From Candidatus Gorgonimonas leptogorgiae (GTDB lineage Bacteria; Pseudomonadota; Gammaproteobacteria; Pseudomonadales; Endozoicomonadaceae): DNA of 9,587 nucleotides. A program made the position numbers and the translations under genes. The notes below the pieces were generated by a model, which saw nothing but the letters and a program-made list of their open reading frames with translations, ran no database searches and was not told the origin of the DNA. The stretch is from contig CAKNAD010000099.1 in NCBI GenBank assembly GCA_929200515.1, positions 1 to 9,587 of the forward strand, written 5' to 3'. Shown here one piece after another: positions 1 to 6,216 of the stretch (the first letter of the stretch is position 1; each line of letters opens with the position of its first letter).

Positions 1-160
1 AAATTTACTTAATTTATTTTTCATCGAACTCACGTTAAATAGGTTAAGAAGTTTTTAAAAAATTGCTTTAATAGTTAGATTTTAACATATAACACAAAGT
101 ATGGAACTCCTTAATTTTTAGCCTGTAAGTTTTTTATTATGCTTATATGGAGGTCAATGC

Positions 161-199
161 ATGAATTCTACAATAGTTTCTGATGTGTTGTATACTTAA
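161..199 (+). CDS. Possible 12-codon leader peptide or mini-ORF
   Basis: A short frame (MNSTIVSDVLYT, then TAA) begins with ATG at 161. It is preceded by GGAGGT at 149-154 with a 6-base gap, the strongest Shine-Dalgarno match I see in the window. It ends 76 bases before the next start codon. It could be a translated leader peptide, the 5' remnant of a lost gene, or chance. The peptide has no run of a single amino acid that would suggest classical attenuation. An overlapping ATG at 157 is too close to the Shine-Dalgarno sequence to compete. Only the signal is seen; translation is inferred. Confidence 0.25.
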   Translation: MNSTIVSDVLYT

Positions 200-213
200 A
201 TAGGCAATAAAAA

Positions 214-241
214 TTAACACATTTTATACATAATGTATTTT
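214..241 (+). promoter_or_regulatory. Putative sigma-70 promoter of the 347-residue protein gene
   Basis: TTAACA at 214-219 matches the -35 consensus at five of six positions. It is followed after 16 bases by TATTTT at 236-241, four of six for -10. The predicted start of transcription, near 248, leaves a leader of about 28 bases containing the Shine-Dalgarno sequence at 263-268. A perfect TATAAT at 255-260 lies too close to that sequence to serve this gene. Confidence 0.35.
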
Positions 242-275
242 TGAACTTAAGATTTATAATTAAAGGAGTATATGT

Positions 276-1319
276 ATGAGTAATATTGATCCAGCTGGTA
301 AATCTTTAACAAGTAAAGCTATGGAAGATAGCTCAGAAGCACATGACATAAAACATGCTGATAATAAAAAGAAAGCTAGTAGTTTTAATAGAAAAGTTAC
401 AGCACAAAAAAACACACAAAGTATATTTTCACAAGTTAAATCATTATTTAAAACTAGTAGTAAATATGATTCTTCTTTAACAAGGAAAACAGTTAGTGTT
501 GTAGACGAAACAGATTTAATTAAGTTTTTCACTGGAAAAGTATCTAGTGGCGATGCCGTTGCTTTAGAAGAGGCGCTCTCAACAATAGATACAGAGCTTT
601 TACAGCATTATAACAACGGCATGAAAGCAAAAAAATCTGAAGTTTTAAAAGATAAAATGACAAACTTTATTTACTATCTTAAAGATAATTATTTACACAA
701 TGTCAACAATACACTAACTAAAGACCAAAAAAAAATTTTATATGATATGTTTGTAGATATGTCTGCTAGAGTTGATATTCTGAAAGATAGCCAAATAGCA
801 GTAGCTAAAACGAAAAAAGCAAAAACACAGGCATATCAAACTATGTTAGATGAATGTGTTAAGTGTAAATTAAATATTGGAACAAAGGATGCCGCTGGAA
901 TAGGGTCAACATTTTTTAGGGTTACTAATATAAATAGCATGACTAATAGTAAAAATGCAGAAGATATAAAAGATACTTGTGAAGAATGTTTAGGCTTATA
1001 CGCAAGAAATTTAAATTTTCAAATGCATAAAGATATGAGCAAAAATTTACAGTCTTACAAAAAAAAATTAAATACAGAAGCAACAAAAGATAACCCTGAT
1101 CAAAACAAAATAGAAGAATTTAACAGAATAATAAATAACATTACTGGAGCAATAGATAAATACATAGATAATACTAAGAGGGTAAACTCAGGAGAGTTAT
1201 CTAATCATGAAGGCTTTATGGATGACTGTTATGGTAAAATGATGGCTAATTTATTAACGATGGCTCAGAAAGAAAATATTACACTTAATTTAGAAAAAAT
1301 ACCGTTAAACAGATTATAA
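276..1319 (+). CDS. Lysine-rich soluble protein of unknown function with two CxxC pairs
   Basis: I do not recognise this family. The 347-residue protein has no signal peptide and no membrane segment. Residues 1-75 are polar, rich in Ser, Lys, Asp and Asn, and probably disordered. The remainder looks mostly helical. Two CxxC pairs, Cys194/Cys197 and Cys235/Cys238, are spaced 41 residues apart and could together bind one metal ion; Cys318 is isolated. Residues 255-300 are strongly charged and may form a coiled coil. The start at 276 is supported by AAGGAG at 263-268, 7 bases upstream. The gene stands alone, converging on the zinc-finger gene downstream. An orphan of this composition next to a gene with eukaryote-like domains could be a secreted effector, but the C-terminus shows no clear E-block or other secretion signal, so that remains a guess. 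Confidence 0.85.
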   Translation: MSNIDPAGKSLTSKAMEDSSEAHDIKHADNKKKASSFNRKVTAQKNTQSIFSQVKSLFKTSSKYDSSLTRKTVSVVDETDLIKFFTGKVSSGDAVALEEALSTIDTELLQHYNNGMKAKKSEVLKDKMTNFIYYLKDNYLHNVNNTLTKDQKKILYDMFVDMSARVDILKDSQIAVAKTKKAKTQAYQTMLDECVKCKLNIGTKDAAGIGSTFFRVTNINSMTNSKNAEDIKDTCEECLGLYARNLNFQMHKDMSKNLQSYKKKLNTEATKDNPDQNKIEEFNRIINNITGAIDKYIDNTKRVNSGELSNHEGFMDDCYGKMMANLLTMAQKENITLNLEKIPLNRL

Positions 1320-1363
1320 AAACACCAGATAGACTTGGGATAGTTGTAATGTTTTTATTTTTT
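1316..1363 (+). terminator. AT-rich hairpin with T-run after the 347-residue protein gene
   Basis: ATAAAAACA at 1316-1324, which overlaps the stop codon, is perfectly complementary to TGTTTTTAT at 1350-1358. The loop is 25 bases, and the T-run continues to 1363. This resembles an intrinsic terminator but the stem is nearly all A-T and the loop is long, so it would be weak. It lies in the 125-base gap between two converging genes. Confidence 0.35.
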
Positions 1364-1444
1364 AAAGTTATTCTATATGAAGTGATAATCTATTTTCATC
1401 TGTCACCTGTATATAATCACACTTTTCTAAAAAGCAGTGGGTAA

Positions 1445-2917
1445 TTACATGGGTTTGCAATTATCTGGTCGTTGTTGCCTATTACTCAAATTGTAGGGCT
1501 CATCGTCTTTTTTATAAAACTCAATGCCAAAAATACTATCACAACCGTGTTTGTTTATGTGTTCTGTGCCTATGCCGTCATCGTTAAAAAATCTATTTAA
1601 TTGTTTCATTTTTTTAGATCTAGTTAAATACCCAAATTTTGTGCTCTGATCTTGTATATCGGTGCAATGTAAATTTTCAAAAAGTTCCATAGCTGTAAAC
1701 GAAATACTAAAAAGGAAGTTTTTATAATCTTCTTTATCTATGTATGAAACTGCTAATATATATTTAGTTTTTTTAGAGTCACGCCTAGCCATAGAAAAGT
1801 TTCTATATGGGGTAAGTAAGAAATAAATACCGATATCTTCAGCTGTATGATAATTTGGAGTTGAGTTTATTTTAACTGTTATATTGTACTCTACATTATT
1901 TGGGAAGCAACTATATGAAGGTTCAAAGGTAGTTAAGGTGTAATTTTTTGTTTTATCAGCACTTATAAAAGAAAAAAGATTTCCTGAGATATTATGAAAT
2001 GGCATTCCGGCATCATTAACTAAACGTAATTGAAAATCTGGTGTAATCAGAGGTTTTTCTGGGATTTTTATTTTAAGTCTTTTATTTATGTGATAATTTT
2101 CACGAAGTGACGGATTTTCATCTAGAGTTGACCTTATAGAAAGCCATTCATCAAATTCACACTTTTCTCTATGTCGACCACTTTCAAGATTAACAATTAG
2201 CTCTTTATATATTGTAACCGCTTGTTGATAGAATGAAAGCTCATCTTCATTAGGAGTATTGCCATTTTTAATCATTTTTTCTGCTTCTTTTATATGTAAT
2301 AACTCCCCTACCGTTATGTCAACTTCTGGTAAGCTATCTATTTTATATTTTATTTTTTTTTGCAAATAATTTTTAGTTATTTCATCTTCAGAGTTATTAT
2401 TCAAAAGTTTATTTTTTTCTAACTGAATATTTGTATCAATTATTTTTTTGTATTCATCATAGCTAATAATTCCATGCTTCATAAAAGAAGACTGAACAGA
2501 TGTTGAATTAAATTTATCAATTAGCTTATTGTATGAAATAACTGCTTGTTTATATATTGTTATTTTTTCATCGTCATGAATATAATCGTTATTATTTAAT
2601 ACTTCTTCTGCTAGTTTTATAGATGATAATACTGTTTTTTTTATCATCAAGTTTTTATCTTTACCAAAAGTATACTTAACTTCTACTTCTTCGCACACAG
2701 TTGCGTGTGCAGGGATTTGTTGTATTGTAAATTTTTTTAAGCAGTTATTACAAGGTATCTCTTTTTGAGGGCAATTATACTTATGAGATACAAGAACTTT
2801 GTTATCTCCTGTTATGCCACAAGTTTTACACCTAGGTGATAGCGAAGTACCGTTATTTTGATTAGCTGTTATAACAGTATTGTTTACAGCAGGTAAAGTG
2901 TCTGAAATATTTTGCAT
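1445..2917 (-). CDS. TRAF-type zinc-finger protein with duplicated MIT/TPR-like helical unit
   Basis: The 490-residue protein has no signal peptide. Near its N-terminus are two tandem C2HC fingers of identical spacing, C-x2-C-x11-H-x3-C: Cys30, Cys33, His45, Cys49, then Cys56, Cys59, His71, Cys75. This is the pattern of TRAF-type zinc fingers, a family mostly known from eukaryotic signalling proteins. A helical unit follows twice, at about 100-133 and 209-241, with about 14 of 33 positions identical and shared features such as IYKQAV versus FYQQAV. Similarity continues past the core, with YDEY near 153-156 matching FDEW near 255-258. The helix pattern recalls MIT domains or TPR hairpins, but I cannot assign it firmly. 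The C-terminal 200 residues look beta-rich and are not recognised. The start at 2917 has no clear Shine-Dalgarno sequence. The protein is monocistronic. A role inside a eukaryotic host cell is inferred only from the zinc fingers. Confidence 0.88.
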   Translation of the reverse strand: MQNISDTLPAVNNTVITANQNNGTSLSPRCKTCGITGDNKVLVSHKYNCPQKEIPCNNCLKKFTIQQIPAHATVCEEVEVKYTFGKDKNLMIKKTVLSSIKLAEEVLNNNDYIHDDEKITIYKQAVISYNKLIDKFNSTSVQSSFMKHGIISYDEYKKIIDTNIQLEKNKLLNNNSEDEITKNYLQKKIKYKIDSLPEVDITVGELLHIKEAEKMIKNGNTPNEDELSFYQQAVTIYKELIVNLESGRHREKCEFDEWLSIRSTLDENPSLRENYHINKRLKIKIPEKPLITPDFQLRLVNDAGMPFHNISGNLFSFISADKTKNYTLTTFEPSYSCFPNNVEYNITVKINSTPNYHTAEDIGIYFLLTPYRNFSMARRDSKKTKYILAVSYIDKEDYKNFLFSISFTAMELFENLHCTDIQDQSTKFGYLTRSKKMKQLNRFFNDDGIGTEHINKHGCDSIFGIEFYKKDDEPYNLSNRQQRPDNCKPM

Positions 2918-2967
2918 TTTTATTCGTGTTTATAGTTGTTAGTAGTAAAGTTATTTGCTAGATATTT

Positions 2968-2999
2968 TAATCTTATTAGATTAATTTATAATAAGATTA
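2968..2999. promoter_or_regulatory. Perfect 11-base palindrome over the -10 and start of the zinc-finger gene promoter
   Basis: TAATCTTATTA at 2968-2978 is the exact reverse complement of TAATAAGATTA at 2989-2999, with 10 bases between them. The right arm overlaps the predicted -10 box (2996-3001), and the left arm covers the first transcribed bases. That is a typical place for a repressor operator. Alternatively it forms a hairpin in the 5' leader. No regulator gene is adjacent. Confidence 0.5.
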
Positions 3000-3023
3000 T
3001 AACATATTAAATAAATTTGTAAA
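2996..3023 (-). promoter_or_regulatory. Putative sigma-70 promoter of the zinc-finger gene
   Basis: Read on the - strand, TTTACA (3023-3018) is followed after 16 bases by a perfect TATAAT (3001-2996). Transcription would start near 2989, giving a leader of about 70 bases before the ATG at 2917. This is the best-formed promoter in the window. Confidence 0.5.
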
Positions 3024-3210
3024 TATCACAGGTGAAATTTTTAGTATTAGTAGCAACCCTAAGAACTGAAATTACTTAATTGCTTGATGCAACATTCAAA
3101 AGAAGCAATAAAATAATTTAATATTGAAGAGATGTATATTTTAGTATAAGTTAATAAATGGTGTTACTTAAATATTTAGCTCTATAGTAGTTGTTCGTAT
3201 TATAAGATAA

Positions 3211-3291
3211 TGCTATCATGCAATTAGAAAAAAGATAGGCTTTTCAGAGGAAAAACAATTGAAAAAGCGTGGTGCTATAGAAGCTCAATTA
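3211..3291 (+). pseudogene. Possible scrap of a DDE transposase C-terminus
   Basis: Between in-frame stops at 3208 and 3292, the frame reads through GFSEEKQLKKRGAIEAQL. The KKRGAIE part resembles the K-R-x-x-I-E surroundings of the catalytic glutamate in IS5- and IS982-like transposases. After the stop at 3292, the frame continues IKSN, which could match the LKSD seen in that part of IS5-like enzymes after a small deletion. There is no start codon, no other transposase segment and no terminal repeat. The resemblance is from memory and only about 20 residues long. Confidence 0.2.
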
Positions 3292-3298
3292 TAGATAA

Positions 3299-3320
3299 AA
3301 TCTAATCAGAATATTAGATT
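3299..3320. repeat. Perfect 8-base palindrome about 100 bases upstream of astA
   Basis: AATCTAAT (3299-3306) and ATTAGATT (3313-3320) are exact inverted copies, 6 bases apart. The sequence from its right arm, ATTAGATTAATT (3313-3324), recurs exactly at 2975-2986 inside the palindrome of the zinc-finger gene promoter. It could be a binding site for a regulator of astA or of both genes, but in DNA this AT-rich a 12-base match is not strong proof. Confidence 0.35.
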
Positions 3321-3374
3321 AATTATTAAAAAAGGCGCTAAATTTTCTTTTTTCAAGGTTAACAGTTAAATTTT

Positions 3375-3402
3375 TTAACTTTAGGAAAAATGCGTATATA
3401 AT
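3375..3402 (+). promoter_or_regulatory. Putative astA promoter with an overlapping hairpin
   Basis: TTAACT at 3375-3380 (four of six for -35) is followed after 16 bases by a perfect TATAAT at 3397-3402. Transcription would start near 3409, leaving only about a dozen leader bases before the astA ATG. The -35 box is the right arm of a perfect inverted repeat, AGTTAAA (3364-3370) and TTTAACT (3374-3380), which could be an operator. No sigma-54 promoter is visible, unlike the nitrogen-regulated ast operon of E. coli. Confidence 0.4.
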
Positions 3403-3420
3403 TACAAATAGACAGAGCTT

Positions 3421-4470
3421 ATGATTATAATTAGACCAATTCAAGAAACTGACTTAGATAAACTATATGAAATATCTCACAAAACAGGCAAAGGATTTAC
3501 TTCTTTACAGCCAGATAAAAAGTTTATAGAAGAAAAAATTACCCATTCTGTAAAATCTTTTAATCAAGAGCGAACCAATAATAGATCTTCTTTGTTTTTT
3601 TTTGTTGCAGAGGATACTTATTCTAAAGAGTTAATAGGTACTGCTGGTATTAAATCTGCAATAGGCAGATATAAACCATGGTATAGTTATAAAGTTAATA
3701 AGCAAATTCACACTTGTTCTAAATTAGGTGTTTATAACTCTGTTGATATTTTATTGCTCTGTAACAATCATACGGGAAGCTCTGAGCTATGCTCATTATT
3801 TTTAAACCCGGAGTATCGTGGAAAGATGTACGGTCTGCCTTTATCAAAGAGTAGATTTATGTTTATTAAAGCCCATAAGAAACTATTTAGTGATGTAATA
3901 ATAGCCGAAATGCGAGGTTTTCTTAATGAAAATAATAAATCGCCTTTTTGGGAAAATTTTGTTCGTAAATTTTTACCTATATCTTTTTCGAAGGCCGATT
4001 TTTTATCTACAATTGATAAATCATTTATCGCAGAGCTTATGCCTAGACACCCTATATATACTAATATAATTGAGCAGGAAGCACAAGATTGTATTGGTGT
4101 TCCTCATAAATATACTGTACCAGCAATGAGAATTCTACAGAAAGAGGGGTTTACTTATAATAAATATATTGATATTTTTGATGCTGGTCCGTTATTAGAA
4201 TGTGAAACAAAGTCTATAAATAGCGTACAAAATACTCAACAATTTACAGTTGAAATTAACAGTAGTAAAAGTAATAAGTTAAATAGAAGGCTGATGATTG
4301 CAAATGACAAACTAGCTAATTTCAGATGTACGCTAACATCAGCGGTTAATATAGAGCACCAAGAAGAGAAAATTGCTATTATTGATGCTAGTTTAGCGGA
4401 AATATTATTAGTTAGTGACGGAGATAAAATATATCTTCTTGATCCATTATTAAGCAATAAAAGTATGTGA
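3421..4470 (+). CDS. astA: Arginine N-succinyltransferase (AST pathway step 1)
   Basis: The enzyme transfers succinyl from succinyl-CoA to the alpha-amino group of arginine, giving N2-succinylarginine in the cytoplasm. Its 349 residues compare with 344 in E. coli AstA, and it aligns from end to end. Family blocks include RPIQETDLDKL at the N-terminus, HTGSSELCSLFLNPE (117-131), LSKSRFMF (141-148), AEMRGF (162-167), SPFWENF (174-180), FIAELMPRHPIYT (202-214) and YIDIFDAGPLLE (249-260). His229 corresponds to the histidine proposed as proton donor in the E. coli enzyme. The fold is GNAT-like. The ATG at 3421 gives the normal N-terminus; the only Shine-Dalgarno-like signal is a weak AGAG at 3414-3417. 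The C-terminal 80 residues diverge most from the family, as is usual. It is the first gene of an astA-astD-astB cluster; astC, which leads the E. coli operon, is absent here. Confidence 0.96.
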   Translation: MIIIRPIQETDLDKLYEISHKTGKGFTSLQPDKKFIEEKITHSVKSFNQERTNNRSSLFFFVAEDTYSKELIGTAGIKSAIGRYKPWYSYKVNKQIHTCSKLGVYNSVDILLLCNNHTGSSELCSLFLNPEYRGKMYGLPLSKSRFMFIKAHKKLFSDVIIAEMRGFLNENNKSPFWENFVRKFLPISFSKADFLSTIDKSFIAELMPRHPIYTNIIEQEAQDCIGVPHKYTVPAMRILQKEGFTYNKYIDIFDAGPLLECETKSINSVQNTQQFTVEINSSKSNKLNRRLMIANDKLANFRCTLTSAVNIEHQEEKIAIIDASLAEILLVSDGDKIYLLDPLLSNKSM

Positions 4471-4517
4471 TTTCAGACGAAGTAATCTGTTAAACTTTAT
4501 CGCTTCTTTTTACTTTA

Positions 4518-4547
4518 TTTACAAAAACAAATATTTTAAATTATAAG
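4518..4547 (+). promoter_or_regulatory. Possible internal promoter ahead of astD
   Basis: TTTACA (4518-4523) and TATAAG (4542-4547) are 18 bases apart and each match the consensus at five of six positions. They lie in the 170-base gap between astA and astD. Just upstream, GAAG (4479-4482) and CTTC (4503-4506) plus a T-run could form a weak terminator after astA. If both work, astD-astB could be transcribed separately from astA. The AT-rich background makes chance matches common. Confidence 0.3.
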
Positions 4548-4640
4548 GCGTATAAATTTGTAAAGTAGTTTCTTTTATTATTCGCTGTATTAAATTTTTA
4601 ATTTTAAGCGTCAAGTATTAACTTTAACAAGGCATAAATT

Positions 4641-6140
4641 ATGAGTATAAAAGATGCAAATATTACTTTGCAGTCTAAAGGTAACTTTATAAATGGTTCC
4701 TGGGTTCCTGGAAGAGGGTTTGAATTTGGCTCTTACAATCCAGCGAATAATGAAAAAATATGGAATGGTAATTGTGCTAATGAACAGCAATTAGATCAAG
4801 CAATAGATGCAGCTAGAGAGGCATCTTATGAATGGGCAAATACGTCATTAGACGTTAGAATAAAAAAAGTAGAAGACTTTGCTAGCTTAGTAGAAAGTAA
4901 GCTAGATACTATTACAAATATAATAGCAGAAGAAACAGGCAAACCGCTTTGGGAAGCTGCTCAAGAAGCTAAATCTATATATACAAAAGCAGGTATATCA
5001 ATAGAAGCTCACACTACCAGAACAGGAGATAGCGAGCAAGCAACGCCTTTAGGCACTAGTCGTATAACCTACAAACCACATGGTGTTATCGCTGTGTTTG
5101 GGCCTTATAATTTTCCTGGGCATTTGCCAAATGGTCATATAATACCTGCATTACTCGCTGGTAATACAGTTATTTTTAAACCGAGTGACTTTACTCCCAA
5201 AATAGCAGAGTTTATTGTTAGTTTATGGCATGAATCAGGTTTACCAAAAGGAGTTATAAACTTATTACAAGGTGGCATTGCTATAGGTAAAGCATTATCA
5301 ACCCATTTAGGAATAGACGGTGTATTTTTTACAGGTAGTTCTAATACAGGAAAATCTATACATAAACACTATGCTGAAAAAACAGGTAAAATATTAGCAT
5401 TAGAAATGGGTGGCAATAATCCGTTAATAGTTACAGAGTTAGATAACATTAAAGCGGCTTTATATAATTGTATACAATCGGCATTTATTACCACAGGGCA
5501 ACGTTGCACTTGCGCAAGAAGATTATTTATACCGAAAGGTAAATGGGGAGATAATTTTCTTACAGATTTAATAAATGCAACTAGTAATATAGTTATAGGT
5601 TCGTGGAATGACGATCCACAGCCGTTTATCGGTCCGGTTATTTCTAAATTTGTAGCAAAAAACACTGTAAATATTATGTTGTTTTTTGAACAAATGGGTG
5701 CTAAGGTTTTATTAAAATCAAAACATATAGATGAAAATACTGGTTTTGTATCCCCAGGAATCATTGATATTACTAGCATTAAAGACACAATGGCAGATGA
5801 AGAAAATTTTGCTCCTATACTAAAAGTAATAAGATACGAAACTTTTGATGAAGCATTATATTGGGCTAATAATACTAATTATGGTTTATCCGCTGGGTTA
5901 TTAAGTGAAGATAAAAATCTATATCAAACTTTTTATAAAAAAATTAGGGCAGGAATTGTAAATTGGAACATGCCAACTACAGGAGCTAGTGGTAAAGCAC
6001 CGTTTGGTGGTATAGGAGATAGCGGTAATTTAAGACCTAGTGCTTACTTTGCAGCAGATTATTGCTCTTATCCTGTAGCTGGTATAGAGTCTACAGAATT
6101 AATTTTGCCAGAAAAAATTCTTCCAGGAATAAAAATTTAA
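4641..6140 (+). CDS. astD: Succinylglutamate-semialdehyde dehydrogenase (AST pathway step 4)
   Basis: An NAD-dependent aldehyde dehydrogenase that oxidises N-succinylglutamate 5-semialdehyde to N-succinylglutamate in the cytoplasm. It has 499 residues against 492 in E. coli AstD and is complete. AstD-specific blocks include VFGPYNFPGHLPNGHIIPAL (152-171), FTGSSNTG (230-237), LALEMGGNNPLIV (252-264), TTGQRCTCARRL (284-295) and the C-terminal RPSAYFAADYCSYPVAGIES (465-484). Glu255 is the general base and Cys289 the nucleophile. Glu388 lies in ENFAP, where most aldehyde dehydrogenases have E-x-F-G-P; the Gly-to-Ala change at 391 is conservative. The first ten or so residues extend beyond the E. 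coli start, but the ATG at 4641 has AAGG at 4629-4632, 8 bases upstream. It lies 170 bases after astA and 76 before astB. Specificity for the succinylated substrate follows from these blocks and from the neighbours. Confidence 0.96.
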   Translation: MSIKDANITLQSKGNFINGSWVPGRGFEFGSYNPANNEKIWNGNCANEQQLDQAIDAAREASYEWANTSLDVRIKKVEDFASLVESKLDTITNIIAEETGKPLWEAAQEAKSIYTKAGISIEAHTTRTGDSEQATPLGTSRITYKPHGVIAVFGPYNFPGHLPNGHIIPALLAGNTVIFKPSDFTPKIAEFIVSLWHESGLPKGVINLLQGGIAIGKALSTHLGIDGVFFTGSSNTGKSIHKHYAEKTGKILALEMGGNNPLIVTELDNIKAALYNCIQSAFITTGQRCTCARRLFIPKGKWGDNFLTDLINATSNIVIGSWNDDPQPFIGPVISKFVAKNTVNIMLFFEQMGAKVLLKSKHIDENTGFVSPGIIDITSIKDTMADEENFAPILKVIRYETFDEALYWANNTNYGLSAGLLSEDKNLYQTFYKKIRAGIVNWNMPTTGASGKAPFGGIGDSGNLRPSAYFAADYCSYPVAGIESTELILPEKILPGIKI

Positions 6141-6144
6141 TTTA

Positions 6145-6187
6145 TACAGGTAGCAGTTGTAAGCCAGCTTTTCAGCGGCTACCTGTA
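6145..6187 (+). repeat. 10-base-pair GC-rich hairpin between astD and astB
   Basis: TACAGGTAGC (6145-6154) and GCTACCTGTA (6178-6187) are exact inverted copies around a 23-base loop, which itself contains short complementary parts (AAGC-CA-GCTT at 6161-6170). The stem is far more GC-rich than the surrounding DNA. No T-run follows, so it is not a classical terminator. Likely roles are mRNA stabilisation or processing between astD and astB, or a dispersed REP-like repeat. Confidence 0.6.
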
Positions 6188-6216
6188 ATAGTAACAATAA
6201 TAATTTAAGAATTTAT

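Larger units (their letters stand above)
2918..3420. other. Divergent 503-base intergenic region between the zinc-finger gene and astA
   Basis: This AT-rich stretch separates two divergent genes. It holds a promoter and palindrome for the - strand gene, a possible transposase scrap, a second palindrome, and a promoter for astA. A 7-base inverted repeat (ATTGCTT at 3079-3085, AAGCAAT at 3103-3109) has a 17-base loop and no T-run and is probably chance. I see no tRNA, no sigma-54 type GG/GC promoter and no ARG box (TGAAT-N4-ATTCA) ahead of astA. Confidence 0.6.

Noticed and set aside
255..260. Perfect TATAAT just before the 347-residue protein gene
   Set aside because: Transcripts from it would begin inside the Shine-Dalgarno sequence at 263-268. 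There is no -35 box at the right distance.
260..532. 90-residue hydrophobic open frame on the - strand over the start of the 347-residue protein gene
   Set aside because: The leucine-rich product is what antisense reading of lysine- and serine-rich codons gives. The + strand gene has a good ribosome site.
5369..5788. 139-residue open frame on the - strand inside astD
   Set aside because: It lies wholly opposite a well-conserved enzyme gene, has no ribosome site or family resemblance, and is a by-product of astD codon use.
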